Source: Xenophilus sp003671765 (GTDB lineage: Bacteria > Pseudomonadota > Gammaproteobacteria > Burkholderiales > Burkholderiaceae_C). From it: a stretch of 64,000 nt of DNA. Position numbers and translations under genes: made by a program. This document shows, piece by piece, positions 35,595 to 44,970 of this stretch (position 1 is the first letter of the stretch; each line of letters begins with the position of its first letter). The stretch lies in contig CP166702.1 of assembly GCA_051414805.1 (NCBI GenBank), positions 3,844,001 to 3,908,000 of the forward strand, written 5' to 3'. Under the pieces are notes generated by a model, which was not told the origin of the DNA, made no database searches, and saw nothing but the letters and a program-made list of their open reading frames with translations.

Positions 35595-36575
35595 TTATTG
35601 TGCCGTTGGTAGCCAATGCACGCTGAAGAGGCGATCGGGATCGGTCCACACCGGCCCGATGCCGAAGCCCGCGCGCACCGCCAGTGCACGCAGCCCTTCG
35701 ATGGTGAACTTGTGCGAGTTCTCGGTGTGGATGGCCTCGCCTTCGTCGATCGTGTGGCGCTGCCCGTTCAGCGTGACGGCCTGCGCGCGGCGGCTGACCA
35801 AATGCATCTCGATGCGGCGCAGGGGCGCGTTGTAGAAGGCCGCGTGGTCGAAGCCGTCGAGGTCGAAGTCCGTGCCCAGTTCCGCGTTCGCACGCGCCAG
35901 CAGGTTGAGGTTGAAGGCCGCCGTCACGCCCTGCGCGTCGTTGTAGGCCGCATGCAGCAATGCGGGCTTCTTGACAAGGTCGACACCCAGCAGCAGCCCG
36001 CCGCCGCGCAGCAGCCGCGCCGCCTGCTGCAGGAAGGCCAACGCCTCGTCGGGGTCGAAGTTGCCCAGCGTCGAGCCGGGGAAGAAGCCCACGCGGCGCC
36101 CGGCGCCTTCGAGCTTGGGCGGCAGCGCGAAGGGCCGGGTGTAGTCGGCCACGATGGGCTGCACCGCGAGGCCCGGGTAATCGGCACGCAGGGTATCGGC
36201 GGCGGCCTCGAGGTGCTCGCCCGAGATGTCGATGGGCAAATAGCGCTGCGGCGACTGCAGCGCATCGAGCAGCAGCCGCACCTTGACCAGCGAGCCCGCG
36301 CCGAACTCCACGATCTCGGCCCGCGGGCCGATCTGCGCGGCGATCTCGCCGGCACGCTGCGTGAGGATGCCCAGCTCGGTGCGCGTGGGGTAGTACTCGG
36401 GCAGCTCGCAGATGCGGTCGAAGAGCTGCGAGCCGCGCACGTCGTAGAAGTACTTGGGCGAGATGCGGCGCGGCCGCTCGGCCAGCGCGCGCGCGAGGTC
36501 GTGGCCGAAGGCGCAGTCGGTGTCGGCGCTGCATTCGCGCTCTGCGGCGCTGGAAGAGTGGGAAGGGGGTGCCAT
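35595..36575 (-). CDS. egtD: L-histidine N(alpha)-methyltransferase EgtD
   Basis: A 326-residue EgtD homologue, the SAM-dependent enzyme that trimethylates histidine to hercynine. ISPKYFYDVRGSQLFDRICELPEYYPTR (in pieces) is the family start, EFGAGSLVK is the SAM loop, and FFPGSTLGNF and the later ENSHKF block are typical of histidine methyltransferases. It begins 39 bp after egtB on the same strand. The ribosome site at 36575 is weak, which may mean coupling to egtB. Confidence 0.93.
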   Translation of the reverse strand: MAPPSHSSSAAERECSADTDCAFGHDLARALAERPRRISPKYFYDVRGSQLFDRICELPEYYPTRTELGILTQRAGEIAAQIGPRAEIVEFGAGSLVKVRLLLDALQSPQRYLPIDISGEHLEAAADTLRADYPGLAVQPIVADYTRPFALPPKLEGAGRRVGFFPGSTLGNFDPDEALAFLQQAARLLRGGGLLLGVDLVKKPALLHAAYNDAQGVTAAFNLNLLARANAELGTDFDLDGFDHAAFYNAPLRRIEMHLVSRRAQAVTLNGQRHTIDEGEAIHTENSHKFTIEGLRALAVRAGFGIGPVWTDPDRLFSVHWLPTAQ

Positions 36576-36614
36576 CGTCGGTCTGTCTCGTGAACGGGGT
36601 GGGTGGGAGGGCAC

Positions 36615-37874
36615 TCAGCGCGCGAGGCGCAGCCCGGTGAACTGCCAGCGCGCAGCGGGCGGGAAGAAGTTGCGGTAGGTGGGCCGCGTGTGGCCCTCGG
36701 GCGTGGCCACGCTGCCGCCGCGCAGCACCAGTTGCCCCACCATGAACTTGCCGTTGTACTCGGCCGCCACGCCCGGCAGCGGGCGAAAGCCCGGGTACGG
36801 GTCGTAGGAGGAGCGCGTCCACTGCCACACATGGCCCGTGAGCTGCGTCATGCCCGGCAGCGAACTGGCCGCCTCCCACTCGAACTCGGTCGGCAGGCGA
36901 GCACCCGCCCATTCGGCGTATGCAGCGGCCTCGTAGAAGCTCAGCTGCGACACCGGCGCCTCGGGCTCGAGCGGCCGCACGCCGTGCAGCCCGAAGACCT
37001 GCCAGCCGCCGCCGTGGCCGCCCTGCAGATGCGCCAGGCGCGGATCGTCCGGGGCCAGCCAGTACGCCGGGTGCTGCCAGCCCTGCGCCTGCACGGCCGC
37101 CCAGCCGTCGGACAGCCAGAGTTCCGGCCGGCGATAGCCGCCGTCGGCAATGAACTGCGCGAATTCGCCGCAGTTGACCAGCCGGTCCTGGATCGAGAAA
37201 GCCGGCACCAGCGCCGTGTGGCGCGGCCCTTCGTTGTCGAAGGCAAAACCTTCGCCGCCGTGCCCGACCTCGACCGGGCCGCCCGGGTGCGCCAGCCATT
37301 GCGCCGCCGGCGCCTGCGTCGCCAGGCGCAGCGCGGGCTGGGCGGCACTGCGATACGCCGGCAGCAGCGGGTTGCACGAGAAGGCATGCAGGATGTCGGT
37401 CAGCAGCAGTTCCTGGTGCTGTTGCTCATGGTTCAGGCCCAGGGTGACGATGGGCTCGATGGCCGCGAGGCCGGCCGCATCGGCCGAGGCGAGCAGCGAT
37501 TCCACCGCCGCGTCGACATGCTGGCGATAAGCCATCACCTCGTCGAGCGAGGGCCGCGTGAGCAGGCCGCGCTGCGGCCGCGGGTGGCGCGGGCCGAGCG
37601 CCTCGTAGTAGGAGTTGAAGAGGTAATGCAGGCGCCGGTCGAAGGCGCGATACCCGGTGGCGTGGCGCTCCAGCAGCACCGTCTCGAAGAACCAGGTGGT
37701 GTGCGCGAGGTGCCACTTGGTCGGGCTGGCGTCGGGCATCGACTGGATGCACTGGTCCTCCGCCGAGAGTGGCGCGGCCAGGGCCAGGCTGTGCGCACGC
37801 ACGGAGCGAAAACGCGCGTGCAGACTGCTGGCGTCGCATGCGACGGCACATGCGACCGGAGTGGGTGTTGTCAT
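36615..37874 (-). CDS. egtB: Ergothioneine biosynthesis sulfoxide synthase EgtB
   Basis: A 419-residue EgtB with an N-terminal DinB_2 domain and a C-terminal formylglycine-generating-enzyme-like domain (about 195-419). The iron histidines are His55 or His58 in KWHLAHTTWFFE, and His149 and His153 in NHEQQH. EgtB joins hercynine with cysteine or gamma-glutamylcysteine using oxygen. AAGGAG lies 6 bases before the ATG at 37874. No EgtC amidohydrolase gene is present, which favours cysteine as the donor, by analogy with systems that lack EgtC. It heads an operon of at least four genes. Confidence 0.93.
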   Translation of the reverse strand: MTTPTPVACAVACDASSLHARFRSVRAHSLALAAPLSAEDQCIQSMPDASPTKWHLAHTTWFFETVLLERHATGYRAFDRRLHYLFNSYYEALGPRHPRPQRGLLTRPSLDEVMAYRQHVDAAVESLLASADAAGLAAIEPIVTLGLNHEQQHQELLLTDILHAFSCNPLLPAYRSAAQPALRLATQAPAAQWLAHPGGPVEVGHGGEGFAFDNEGPRHTALVPAFSIQDRLVNCGEFAQFIADGGYRRPELWLSDGWAAVQAQGWQHPAYWLAPDDPRLAHLQGGHGGGWQVFGLHGVRPLEPEAPVSQLSFYEAAAYAEWAGARLPTEFEWEAASSLPGMTQLTGHVWQWTRSSYDPYPGFRPLPGVAAEYNGKFMVGQLVLRGGSVATPEGHTRPTYRNFFPPAARWQFTGLRLAR

Positions 37875-38035
37875 AGATCTCCTTTAGCCCGGTTCTTGTA
37901 CGCGTTGGCGAGGGGCGGACGGCGTAGGACGAGAAGCCGCACTCTGCCCGCAGCGCGTGACGCGTCGCGGGCTCCGGCCTGCCGACCCCGGCGGCGGTGC
38001 GGGTTTCCCTCTTTCGGGGCTGCCCATAATGCCGC

Positions 38036-39400
38036 ATGAACGCTTCGTCCTCCACGCCGCCGGGCGAGCCGGCCCCGCGCCCCCGGGTGGTGATCGTCGG
38101 CTGCGGTTTCGGCGGCCTGGAAGCCGCGCGCAAGTTCGTCGGCCACGAGGTCGACGTGACGGTCGTCGAGAAGACCAACCACCACCTGTTCCAGCCCCTG
38201 CTCTACCAGGTGGCCACCGCCGGCCTGGCGGCGCCGTCGATCGCGGCGCCGGCGCGGCTGCTCTTCCACGGCGACGAGGACGTCACCACGCTGCTGGGCG
38301 AGGTCACGGGCATCGACGCCACGGCGCGCCAGGTGCACCTGGCGGACGGCACGGCGCTGCCCTACGACCACCTGATCGTCGCGGCGGGGGCCACGCACAG
38401 CTACTTCGGCAACGACCAGTGGGCGCCCCTCGCGCCGGGCCTGAAGACCCTGGCCGACGCCTTCGACATCCGCCGCCGCGTGCTGATGGCCTTCGAGATG
38501 GCCGAGCTCGAAGCCGACCCGCTGCGGCGCAAGGCCCTGATGACCTTCGTCGTGATCGGCGCCGGCCCCACCGGCGTGGAGATGGCCGGCACGCTGGCCG
38601 AGATCGCGCGCCACACGCTGTCGGGCGAGTTCCGCCACATCGTGCCGGCCGACGCCGAGGTGCTGCTGGTCGAGGGTGGGCCGCGTGTGCTGCAGGCCAT
38701 GCCCGAATCGCTGAGCCAGCGCGCCAGGGAACAGCTGGAAAAGCTCGGCGTGCAGGTGCGGCTGAACGCCATGGTCACGCACATTGATGCCTCGGGACTG
38801 GAGGTCAAATTGGCCTCCGGCCCAGACGGGGCGGGCGCGACCAGCTATCGAATCGATAGCAACTGCATCGTCTGGGCGGCTGGCGTCGCCGCCTCGCCCC
38901 TGGGTCGCCTGGTGGCGGCCGCCACCGGTGCCGAGACCGACCGCCCCGGCCGCGTCAAGGTCGAGCCCGACCTGAGCCTGCCCGGCCACCCGGAGATCAG
39001 CGTCGTCGGCGACCTCGCGGCCGCCATGAGCCACGTGCCGGGCCAGCCGCCGCGGCCCGTGCCCGGCGTGTCACCCGGCGCCAAGCAGATGGGCCGCACC
39101 GCCGCCGAGAACGTGCTGCGCCGCATCGCCGGCCAGCCCACCCTGCCCTTTCGCTACCGGGACTACGGCAACCTCGCCACCATCGGCCGCAACGCCGCCG
39201 TGGTCGACCTGCCCACCCCCTTCGGCCCGCTGCGCTTCTCGGGCCGCCTGGCGTGGTGGTTCTGGCTCTTCGTGCACATCTACTTCCTCATCGGCTTTCG
39301 CAACCGGCTCATCGTGCTCATGGACTGGGCAAGCGCCTACCTGAGCTTCCGGCGCAACGCGCGGGTGGTGGCGGATGTGAAGGGGGCGGGGGAGTCGTAG
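38036..39400 (+). CDS. ndh: NADH dehydrogenase type II (NDH-2), FAD-dependent
   Basis: A 454-residue NAD(P)/FAD oxidoreductase. The FAD Rossmann motif GCGFGGLEAAR is at 22-32, the NADH motif IGAGPTGVEMAG at 174-185, and the WFWLFVHIYFLIGFRNR segment near the C-terminus is the membrane-binding region of NDH-2. It passes electrons from NADH to quinone without pumping protons. Residues 256-275 (EVKLASGPDG...YRIDS) are encoded by a copy of the dispersed repeat in reverse orientation. That insert lies in the NADH-domain beta region just before the conserved CIVWAAGV strand and keeps the frame. Confidence 0.92.
   Translation: MNASSSTPPGEPAPRPRVVIVGCGFGGLEAARKFVGHEVDVTVVEKTNHHLFQPLLYQVATAGLAAPSIAAPARLLFHGDEDVTTLLGEVTGIDATARQVHLADGTALPYDHLIVAAGATHSYFGNDQWAPLAPGLKTLADAFDIRRRVLMAFEMAELEADPLRRKALMTFVVIGAGPTGVEMAGTLAEIARHTLSGEFRHIVPADAEVLLVEGGPRVLQAMPESLSQRAREQLEKLGVQVRLNAMVTHIDASGLEVKLASGPDGAGATSYRIDSNCIVWAAGVAASPLGRLVAAATGAETDRPGRVKVEPDLSLPGHPEISVVGDLAAAMSHVPGQPPRPVPGVSPGAKQMGRTAAENVLRRIAGQPTLPFRYRDYGNLATIGRNAAVVDLPTPFGPLRFSGRLAWWFWLFVHIYFLIGFRNRLIVLMDWASAYLSFRRNARVVADVKGAGES
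38801..38860 (-). repeat. Dispersed GCTAT(N7)ATAGC repeat, copy 6, inside ndh
   Basis: Read on the minus strand the copy begins GCTATCGATTCGATAGCTGG, continues CGCGCCCGCC and ends GGCCAATTTGACCTCC. It is fully inside the ndh reading frame and adds about 20 in-frame codons. Confidence 0.78.
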
Positions 39401-39413
39401 CGGGAAACCCGCA

Positions 39414-41630
39414 CTACAGCGAGGCACCCGGCCCCTGGGCCGCCGAGCGCGAGCGCAGGGCCTCGTAAAGGTGAGCCGGGCCCAGCAACGCGTCCTTGAG
39501 TCCATCGCGCACCCGCTCGGAATTCAGCGCCTGGGTGCCCATCGACCCATAAGCCTCCAGCGTGTCCATGATGGCGTCCACCAGGGCCGTCTTCAGATCG
39601 GGGGAGTTGGCGAACTGCTCCTTGCTATTGCTGGCGGCCTGCTGCACCAGGGTCTCGTTCTCCAGGAGCTTGCCCTTGAGAACACCGTTCACATAGACCA
39701 GTTGGTCGCCGTCGCTGAGATCGCCCTCAAACAGGCCGTTTACCTTTTCGATGATTTCCACGAGGTAGGCTCGCTCTTTCTCCTGCACGCTGCCGCTGCC
39801 CACCGCATCCATGGGCGGCAGCTTGTAAGTGCCGTCGGCGTTCAGCCCCATCGGCTGCTTGCCACGGCTCTTGAGCGTGTGGTGCGTGAGCACGACCTTG
39901 CTCAGATCCACCGTGTCGCGCTCCCGGCCGAAGTCCAGCAAAGGCAGCAGGCGGCGGAAGAACATGAAGCGCTTCTCGATGGCCGTGTTCCCGTAGTCGA
40001 ATATCTGGCCCAGGAAGGCATAAAGCCGCTGGTACGCGCCCATGTCGCTCTTGAAGAGCAGCAGTGCGTCCATCTCGTCCTTTGCCATCTGCGCCGCCTT
40101 CGCGTCGCCGCCCTCCTCGGCCGCCAATTTGTTCGCCTGCGCCGCCTTGTACTTCTTCAGCAAGCGGTCTGCGACCGGCGTGATGGCGGCGTCCAGCGCC
40201 TTTTGTGTGCCATTTGGGACGACCTCCACCTGCACCACGCGCTCCACCTCGAACTCGTCGTAATGGCCGGTCGCGTCCAGCTTGGCGCGCAGGTCGTAGA
40301 CGAGATGCGGGTCCGTCGCGCTCTCCAGCTCCGCCGTCTCATGGTAGGCCTTGAAGGCCTTGAGAATCTCGGCCGGCTCGTTCACGAAATCGAGGATGTA
40401 GGTGGTGTCCTTGCCCGGATACGCGCGGTTCAGGCGCGACAACGTCTGCACCGCCTGAATGCCGCCGAGCTGCTTGTCCACGTACATGCCGCACAGCAGC
40501 GGCTGGTCGAAGCCGGTCTGGAACTTGTTGGCGACCAACAGCAGGTGGTGCTCCGGCTCCTTGAACACTTCGCGGATGTCACGACCTTTCAGTCCGGGAT
40601 TGAGCGCCTGACTCGTCTCCGTCACCGCCTCGGGATAAGTCTCCTCGTCCAGCACCTCACCGGAGAACGCCACCAGCACCCCGAGCGCATAGCCCTGCCG
40701 CGTGATGTAGCCGCGAATGGCCTTCTGCCAGCGCACCGCCTCCTTGCGGCTGGCGGGCGCCACGTGCTCCTTGAACTCCTTCAGCAGCGTGCCCTGGGGC
40801 TTGGCCTTTCGATAGACCATGCGGATGTGGCTGAAGAGATCCCCGAACTCGTCGCGGCCCAGGTCCTCCTCCTCGTCCTCCCACTTCTTTGTATAAGCGT
40901 CACGCAGCGCGGGCTCGATGCCGCCGATGACTTCGGCCTTGAGGATGTCGGTGGCGCTCAGGTCAAGGCCGCGGCTGTTGAGGACGCCGAAGATGCGGTA
41001 CGCCGAATCCAGATCCGGTGTGGCCACCGTGACCAAGTAGCAGCGGGTGATGACGAACTGCACCAGCCGCACGAGGTCAGCCTGCCCCAGCTTGGCAAGT
41101 CCGTCCATGAATACCTGGGCGTTGACTCGCAGGCGAGCTTGCGCGTCGGGCAGTACGGTGTTGAGCTGCGCCATCGCCTGCAGGCCGTTCTCGTGCTGCA
41201 CGTACTGGCGGAAGAAGTCGCGGTCACGCTCGCGCAGCAGCAGCCGGTAGCGCGCCTGCGTCGCCGAGACTACATCTCCGTGCTCATAGATGCGCCTGGT
41301 GATGCCCACTTGGACGGCTGAATCCTGCACCGTAGCCCGGATTGCCGACAGCAGAAGCGTCAGCGTCGTCAGTCGCTGCTGGCCATCCACCACCGTGGCT
41401 TCTGGCCCTCCCTCGGCCTTAATAAGGACGATGCTGCCGAGGAAGTAAGGCGCCGCCTCGCTGAGCTGTGCAGGCGCCGAGGCCAGTGCGCCCAGCAGGT
41501 CGTCCAATAGTTCCTGCGCCTGGTCGCGGCCCCAGGCATAAGGGCGCTGGTAGCCGGGAATCGTGAAGACATAGTCGTCGCTGAAAATTTTGGCGAGCGA
41601 CTGCTCCTTGGCGGTGAGCGTAGGTGTCAT
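39414..41630 (-). CDS. DUF262 - HsdR C-terminal chimera in a type I R-M operon
   Basis: A 738-residue in-frame fusion. Residues 1 to about 290 are a DUF262 domain (GmrSD/ParB-like): PGYQRPYAWGR at 25-35, YFLGSIVLIK, and the nucleotide-handling DGQQR at 82-86. From about 295 (SRKEAVRWQKAI) to the end the sequence is the C-terminal part of HsdR: the second helicase lobe with LLLVANKFQTGFDQPLL and motif VI QTLSRLNRAYPG (395-406), then the EcoR124-type C-terminal helical domain. The HsdR PD-(D/E)XK nuclease and Walker A/B lobe are absent, as is the DUF262 partner region (DUF1524-type HNH). The junction lies near 40741-40770. The gene starts 22 bp after hsdS; a TTG at 41672 is an alternative start. 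It could be a deletion scar or a new effector. Confidence 0.85.
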   Translation of the reverse strand: MTPTLTAKEQSLAKIFSDDYVFTIPGYQRPYAWGRDQAQELLDDLLGALASAPAQLSEAAPYFLGSIVLIKAEGGPEATVVDGQQRLTTLTLLLSAIRATVQDSAVQVGITRRIYEHGDVVSATQARYRLLLRERDRDFFRQYVQHENGLQAMAQLNTVLPDAQARLRVNAQVFMDGLAKLGQADLVRLVQFVITRCYLVTVATPDLDSAYRIFGVLNSRGLDLSATDILKAEVIGGIEPALRDAYTKKWEDEEEDLGRDEFGDLFSHIRMVYRKAKPQGTLLKEFKEHVAPASRKEAVRWQKAIRGYITRQGYALGVLVAFSGEVLDEETYPEAVTETSQALNPGLKGRDIREVFKEPEHHLLLVANKFQTGFDQPLLCGMYVDKQLGGIQAVQTLSRLNRAYPGKDTTYILDFVNEPAEILKAFKAYHETAELESATDPHLVYDLRAKLDATGHYDEFEVERVVQVEVVPNGTQKALDAAITPVADRLLKKYKAAQANKLAAEEGGDAKAAQMAKDEMDALLLFKSDMGAYQRLYAFLGQIFDYGNTAIEKRFMFFRRLLPLLDFGRERDTVDLSKVVLTHHTLKSRGKQPMGLNADGTYKLPPMDAVGSGSVQEKERAYLVEIIEKVNGLFEGDLSDGDQLVYVNGVLKGKLLENETLVQQAASNSKEQFANSPDLKTALVDAIMDTLEAYGSMGTQALNSERVRDGLKDALLGPAHLYEALRSRSAAQGPGASL

Positions 41631-41652
41631 TTTTCTGTCTGATCTTGTTTCT

Positions 41653-42916
41653 TCATGCGCCGCGCACGTCAATCTTGCCGGTGACGGCCGCGGCTATGAG
41701 GGCGGAGCGGCGCTCTTTGAGCAATGCAATGGCGCGTTCCCCTTCGTTACCCAAGGCGTCGAACTTCTTCAGCTCATCGCTGAGAAACGCAGCAATGCGC
41801 GATTGCTCATCTTTGGAGGGGAGTGCGACCGCGATCGTCTTGAACTCGTCCCAATACAAGCGGAGACGAAAATCAGTGACACCGCGCGAATGTCGCTTCA
41901 TCTCCGTCACTGCCCCGGCAGTTCGCAGGAGCAGTTCGAGATGCATGGTTAGAAGGTCTCTAACCGGTCGCGCGACAACATATGCGGGACTCACCATTCC
42001 TGCAACTGTGACCGCACCAAAACCACCTTGCCAAGCACGCATCATGTTGTACGTCAGATCTCCCGGCAGAACCGCCTTGTACTTGGATCGGTCCTCACTT
42101 CGGGAAACTTTCCGATCCATCTCCTTTTCGTCCAATTCTTTGTCTGACACCCCATCGTGAATGGAGACACTCAGCACGGGGAGTTCGGCACTTCCAGGTT
42201 CATCTACTTCGCGAAGTACAGCGCCCAAACGAACGACCTCCCAGTGCGCCGGCACCTCCCCCCAGCCACGCCACGCCGGAATCCTTCGTCGGCGCATCGG
42301 GATCGAGGCCGCGGGTGACGGCGTGGGAGATGGTGGCCTGGCGCTTTTCGGCCAGCAGGGCGATGAGCTTTTCCTGCTCGGCAATCAGCGCGTCGATCTT
42401 GGCGGTTTCGTGATCGAGGAAGGCGGCGATGAGAGTTTGCTCACCGAATGACGGGAGCACCAATGGCATGTTCCCTAGCGACTCCCAACTGGCTCTTGGC
42501 ATCTTCGACCCGAAAGTCGATCCATCAACGACATCGATGAATGCTCTGTTCAGGATCTGATACTGCAGGAATTGCGGACTCACCGCTGCGCTGGGCCGGA
42601 GGATGTGGAAATCACCAACGGCTTCACCAGAGTCTTCTGCAACGTAGACCTTGGCCAGGTAAGGACGCAGCTTCCCAAACAGGACGTCGCCCGCCAAGAA
42701 CGCTACGCCTTCGCCTTCGAACTCGCCTTCAGTCGGTACAAATCTCCCGGACCAGCTTTCAATGTGCTCCAACGCCACAGCGCGAGTACGTCGAAAAGCC
42801 TTCTCAGTAACCAGCGATACCTTTGACTTGAGGCGGCCAACGTTCCAGTGGACAGGCACTCGCCCCAGCCACGCTACGCCACTGTCCTTGTACTCCCCAT
42901 ACCTCGGCAGCGTCAT
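41653..42916 (-). pseudogene. hsdS: Type I restriction-modification specificity subunit HsdS, frameshifted
   Basis: Two overlapping frames together make one HsdS of about 420 residues. The first (42916 down to about 42260) has KDSGVAWLGRVPVHWNVGRLK and target-recognition domain 1 with the conserved helix AEKRQATISHAVTRGLDP. The second (about 42260 to 41653) has GEVPAHWEVVRLG and target-recognition domain 2, ending LKERRSALIAAAVTGKIDVRG. The break is an extra G in a run of six (42258-42263): with five Gs the reading would be AWLGEVPAHWE. The ATG overlaps the hsdM stop by 4 bp. HsdS sets the DNA sequence methylated. A sequencing error cannot be excluded. Confidence 0.85.
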
Positions 42917-44756
42917 TCCGCCAACCCTCCCAGCATCCGCATGATGCTGGCCGTCACCGTCTTCAACTCCTCATCGATCACCTGCAAGCTGCGCGGCTGC
43001 TCGAACACGTAGAAGTGCCGGTTGAACGGGATCTCGTACCCCACCTTGCTCTTCTCCTCGTCAATCCACGCATCGGGTGCATGCGGCAGCACCTCGCGTG
43101 CGAAGTAGGCGCGGATGTCTTCGCCCAGCGGCACGTTCTCGGTGTCGCGCAGCGCGCTGTCGGGCTGGGGCCTGCCTTTTTGCTTGCCCTTGGCGCCCAG
43201 CACCGGCTGGCCCGCGGCGTCCTTCAGCGGGCGCTCGACGGTGATGGTGGTGTAGCCGAAGTCCTCGTTGCGGAAGATGCGCGCGATGGGCGCGCGCCTG
43301 AGGCGGCCGCCCTCCGGCGCCACGGGCGAGTTGTCGGTGTGCGTCACCAACTGCGGCTCACCCAGCGCCTGGCCGGCGGCGTCGAACACGGTGACGAGCT
43401 CGGCCTCGGTGAAGTCACCGAACAGCCGCGTGACGGTGGCGATGTGGGCCTCGCTCATTTCCCGTCGCTTGCTGCCCAGGCTCTTGCGCATCTTCTGCCA
43501 GAAGCCGCTGGCGTCGATGAGCTGCACCTGGCCTTTGCGCGCGGCCGGCTTCTTGTTCGACAACACCCACACATAGGTGGCGATGCCGGTGTTGTAGAAC
43601 ATGTCGGTGGGCAGGCCCACGATGGCCTCCACCAGGTCGTTCTCCAGCACGTAGCGGCGGATCTCGCTCTCGCCGCTGCCGGCGCCGCCCGTGAACAGGG
43701 GCGAGCCGTTGAGCACGATGCCGAAGCGGCTGCCGCCGTCCTGCGCGGGCCGCATCTTGGCCACCAGGTGCATTAGGAAAAGCATGGAGCCGTCGCTCAC
43801 CCGCGGCAGTCCGGGGCCGAAGCGCCCGGCAAAGCCTTTCTGCTCATGCTCCTGCCGCACGGCCTTTTCGACCTTCTTCCACTCCACGCCGAAGGGCGGG
43901 TTGGAGAGCATGTAGTCGAACTTGCGGCCCGCGTAGCCGTCGTCGCTCAGCGTGTTGCCGGCCACGATGTTGCCCACGTCCTGCCCACGGATGAGCATGT
44001 CGGCCTTGCAGATCGCATAGCTCTCGTCGTTGAGTTCCTGGCCGTAAAGCGTGAGCCGGGCCTGCGGGTTGTGGGCCAGCAGGTGCTCGCCTGCCACCGA
44101 CAGCATGCCCCCGTGCCCGCAGTGGGGTCGTACACGGTACGCACCACGGCGTTGCCCGGTGTGAGCACGTCGTCGTCTTCGATGAAGAGCAGGTTTACCA
44201 TCAGGCGGATGACTTCGCGTGGGGTGAAGTGCTCCCCAGCCGTCTCGTTGCTGATTTCGGCGAACTTGCGGATCAGCTCTTCAAACACCCCGCCCATGCT
44301 GGCGTTGTCGACCGAGCCCGGGTGCAGGTCGATGCCCGCAAATTTCTCGGTGACCAGGTACAGCAGATTGGCCTTGGCCAAGCGCTCGACCTGGGCATGG
44401 AAGTCGAAGCGCTCGAAGATGTCGCGCGCCTCGGGTGAGAAGGCCTTGACGTAGGCGTAGAGGTTCTGGCGGATGTGGTCCTGGTCACCCAGCAGCGTGG
44501 GCAGGTCCAGCGGCGAATCGTTGTAGAAGCCCAGGTTGCCTGCGGCGCGGTACAGGAAGGGCTCGGGGTTGATGCCCTTCTTCTCGCGCGAGGCCTTTTC
44601 TGCCAGCACCTTGGGCTTGGTGGCTTCCAGCACGCAGTCGAGCCGGCGCAGCACGGTAAAGGGCAGGATGACGCGACCGTATTCGGACTGCTTGTAGTCG
44701 CCGCGCAGCAGATCGGCGACGGACCAGATGAAGGACGAGAGGGCTTGAGGGGTCAT
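42913..44756 (-). pseudogene. hsdM: Type I restriction-modification methyltransferase subunit HsdM, frameshifted
   Basis: Two frames make one HsdM of about 614 residues. The N-terminal part (44756 to about 44110) has the HsdM_N domain (SSFIWSVADLLRGDYKQSEYG) and reaches DPTAGTG, then loses frame; the other part (about 44106 to 42913) resumes at MLSVAGEHLLAHNP and has the catalytic NPPF motif in LSNPPFGVEW. One G is missing in a run of five (44108-44112): six would read DPTAGTGGMLSV. The break falls in SAM-binding motif I, so the fragments should be inactive unless slippage or a sequencing error is involved. It is the first gene of the R-M operon. Confidence 0.87.
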
Positions 44757-44970
44757 GCGAGCGAGAAGCCGGAAAAGCGCTGGCGCCCGGAAGGCAAAAG
44801 GCACGGCGTTGCCGGGCCGATCACGCCGGGCTGCGCGGGCGCGGGCGCGGCAGTCTAGCAAGCCGCTCCGCCACGACTGCAGCACCGCGGCGGCAACCTT
44901 CGCTGCAGGCATATGGATATGCCCCGATCTTCGTTGGCCGCACGCGGTGGCGCTTTGACAATGCGCGCCC

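Noticed and set aside
39398..39412. Terminator between ndh and the chimera gene (GCGGG-AAA-CCCGC)
   Set aside because: The stem is only about 5 bp and no T-tract follows on either strand.
39471..41321. 616-codon frame on the plus strand opposite the DUF262-HsdR gene
   Set aside because: No domain is recognisable and the composition is typical of an antisense shadow; the minus strand carries clear DUF262 and HsdR motifs.
42258..44112. Phase-variable type I R-M system
   Set aside because: The G runs are only five and six bases, short for slipped-strand switching, and the HsdR part is itself truncated; decay or sequencing error is simpler, so I did not claim phase variation.
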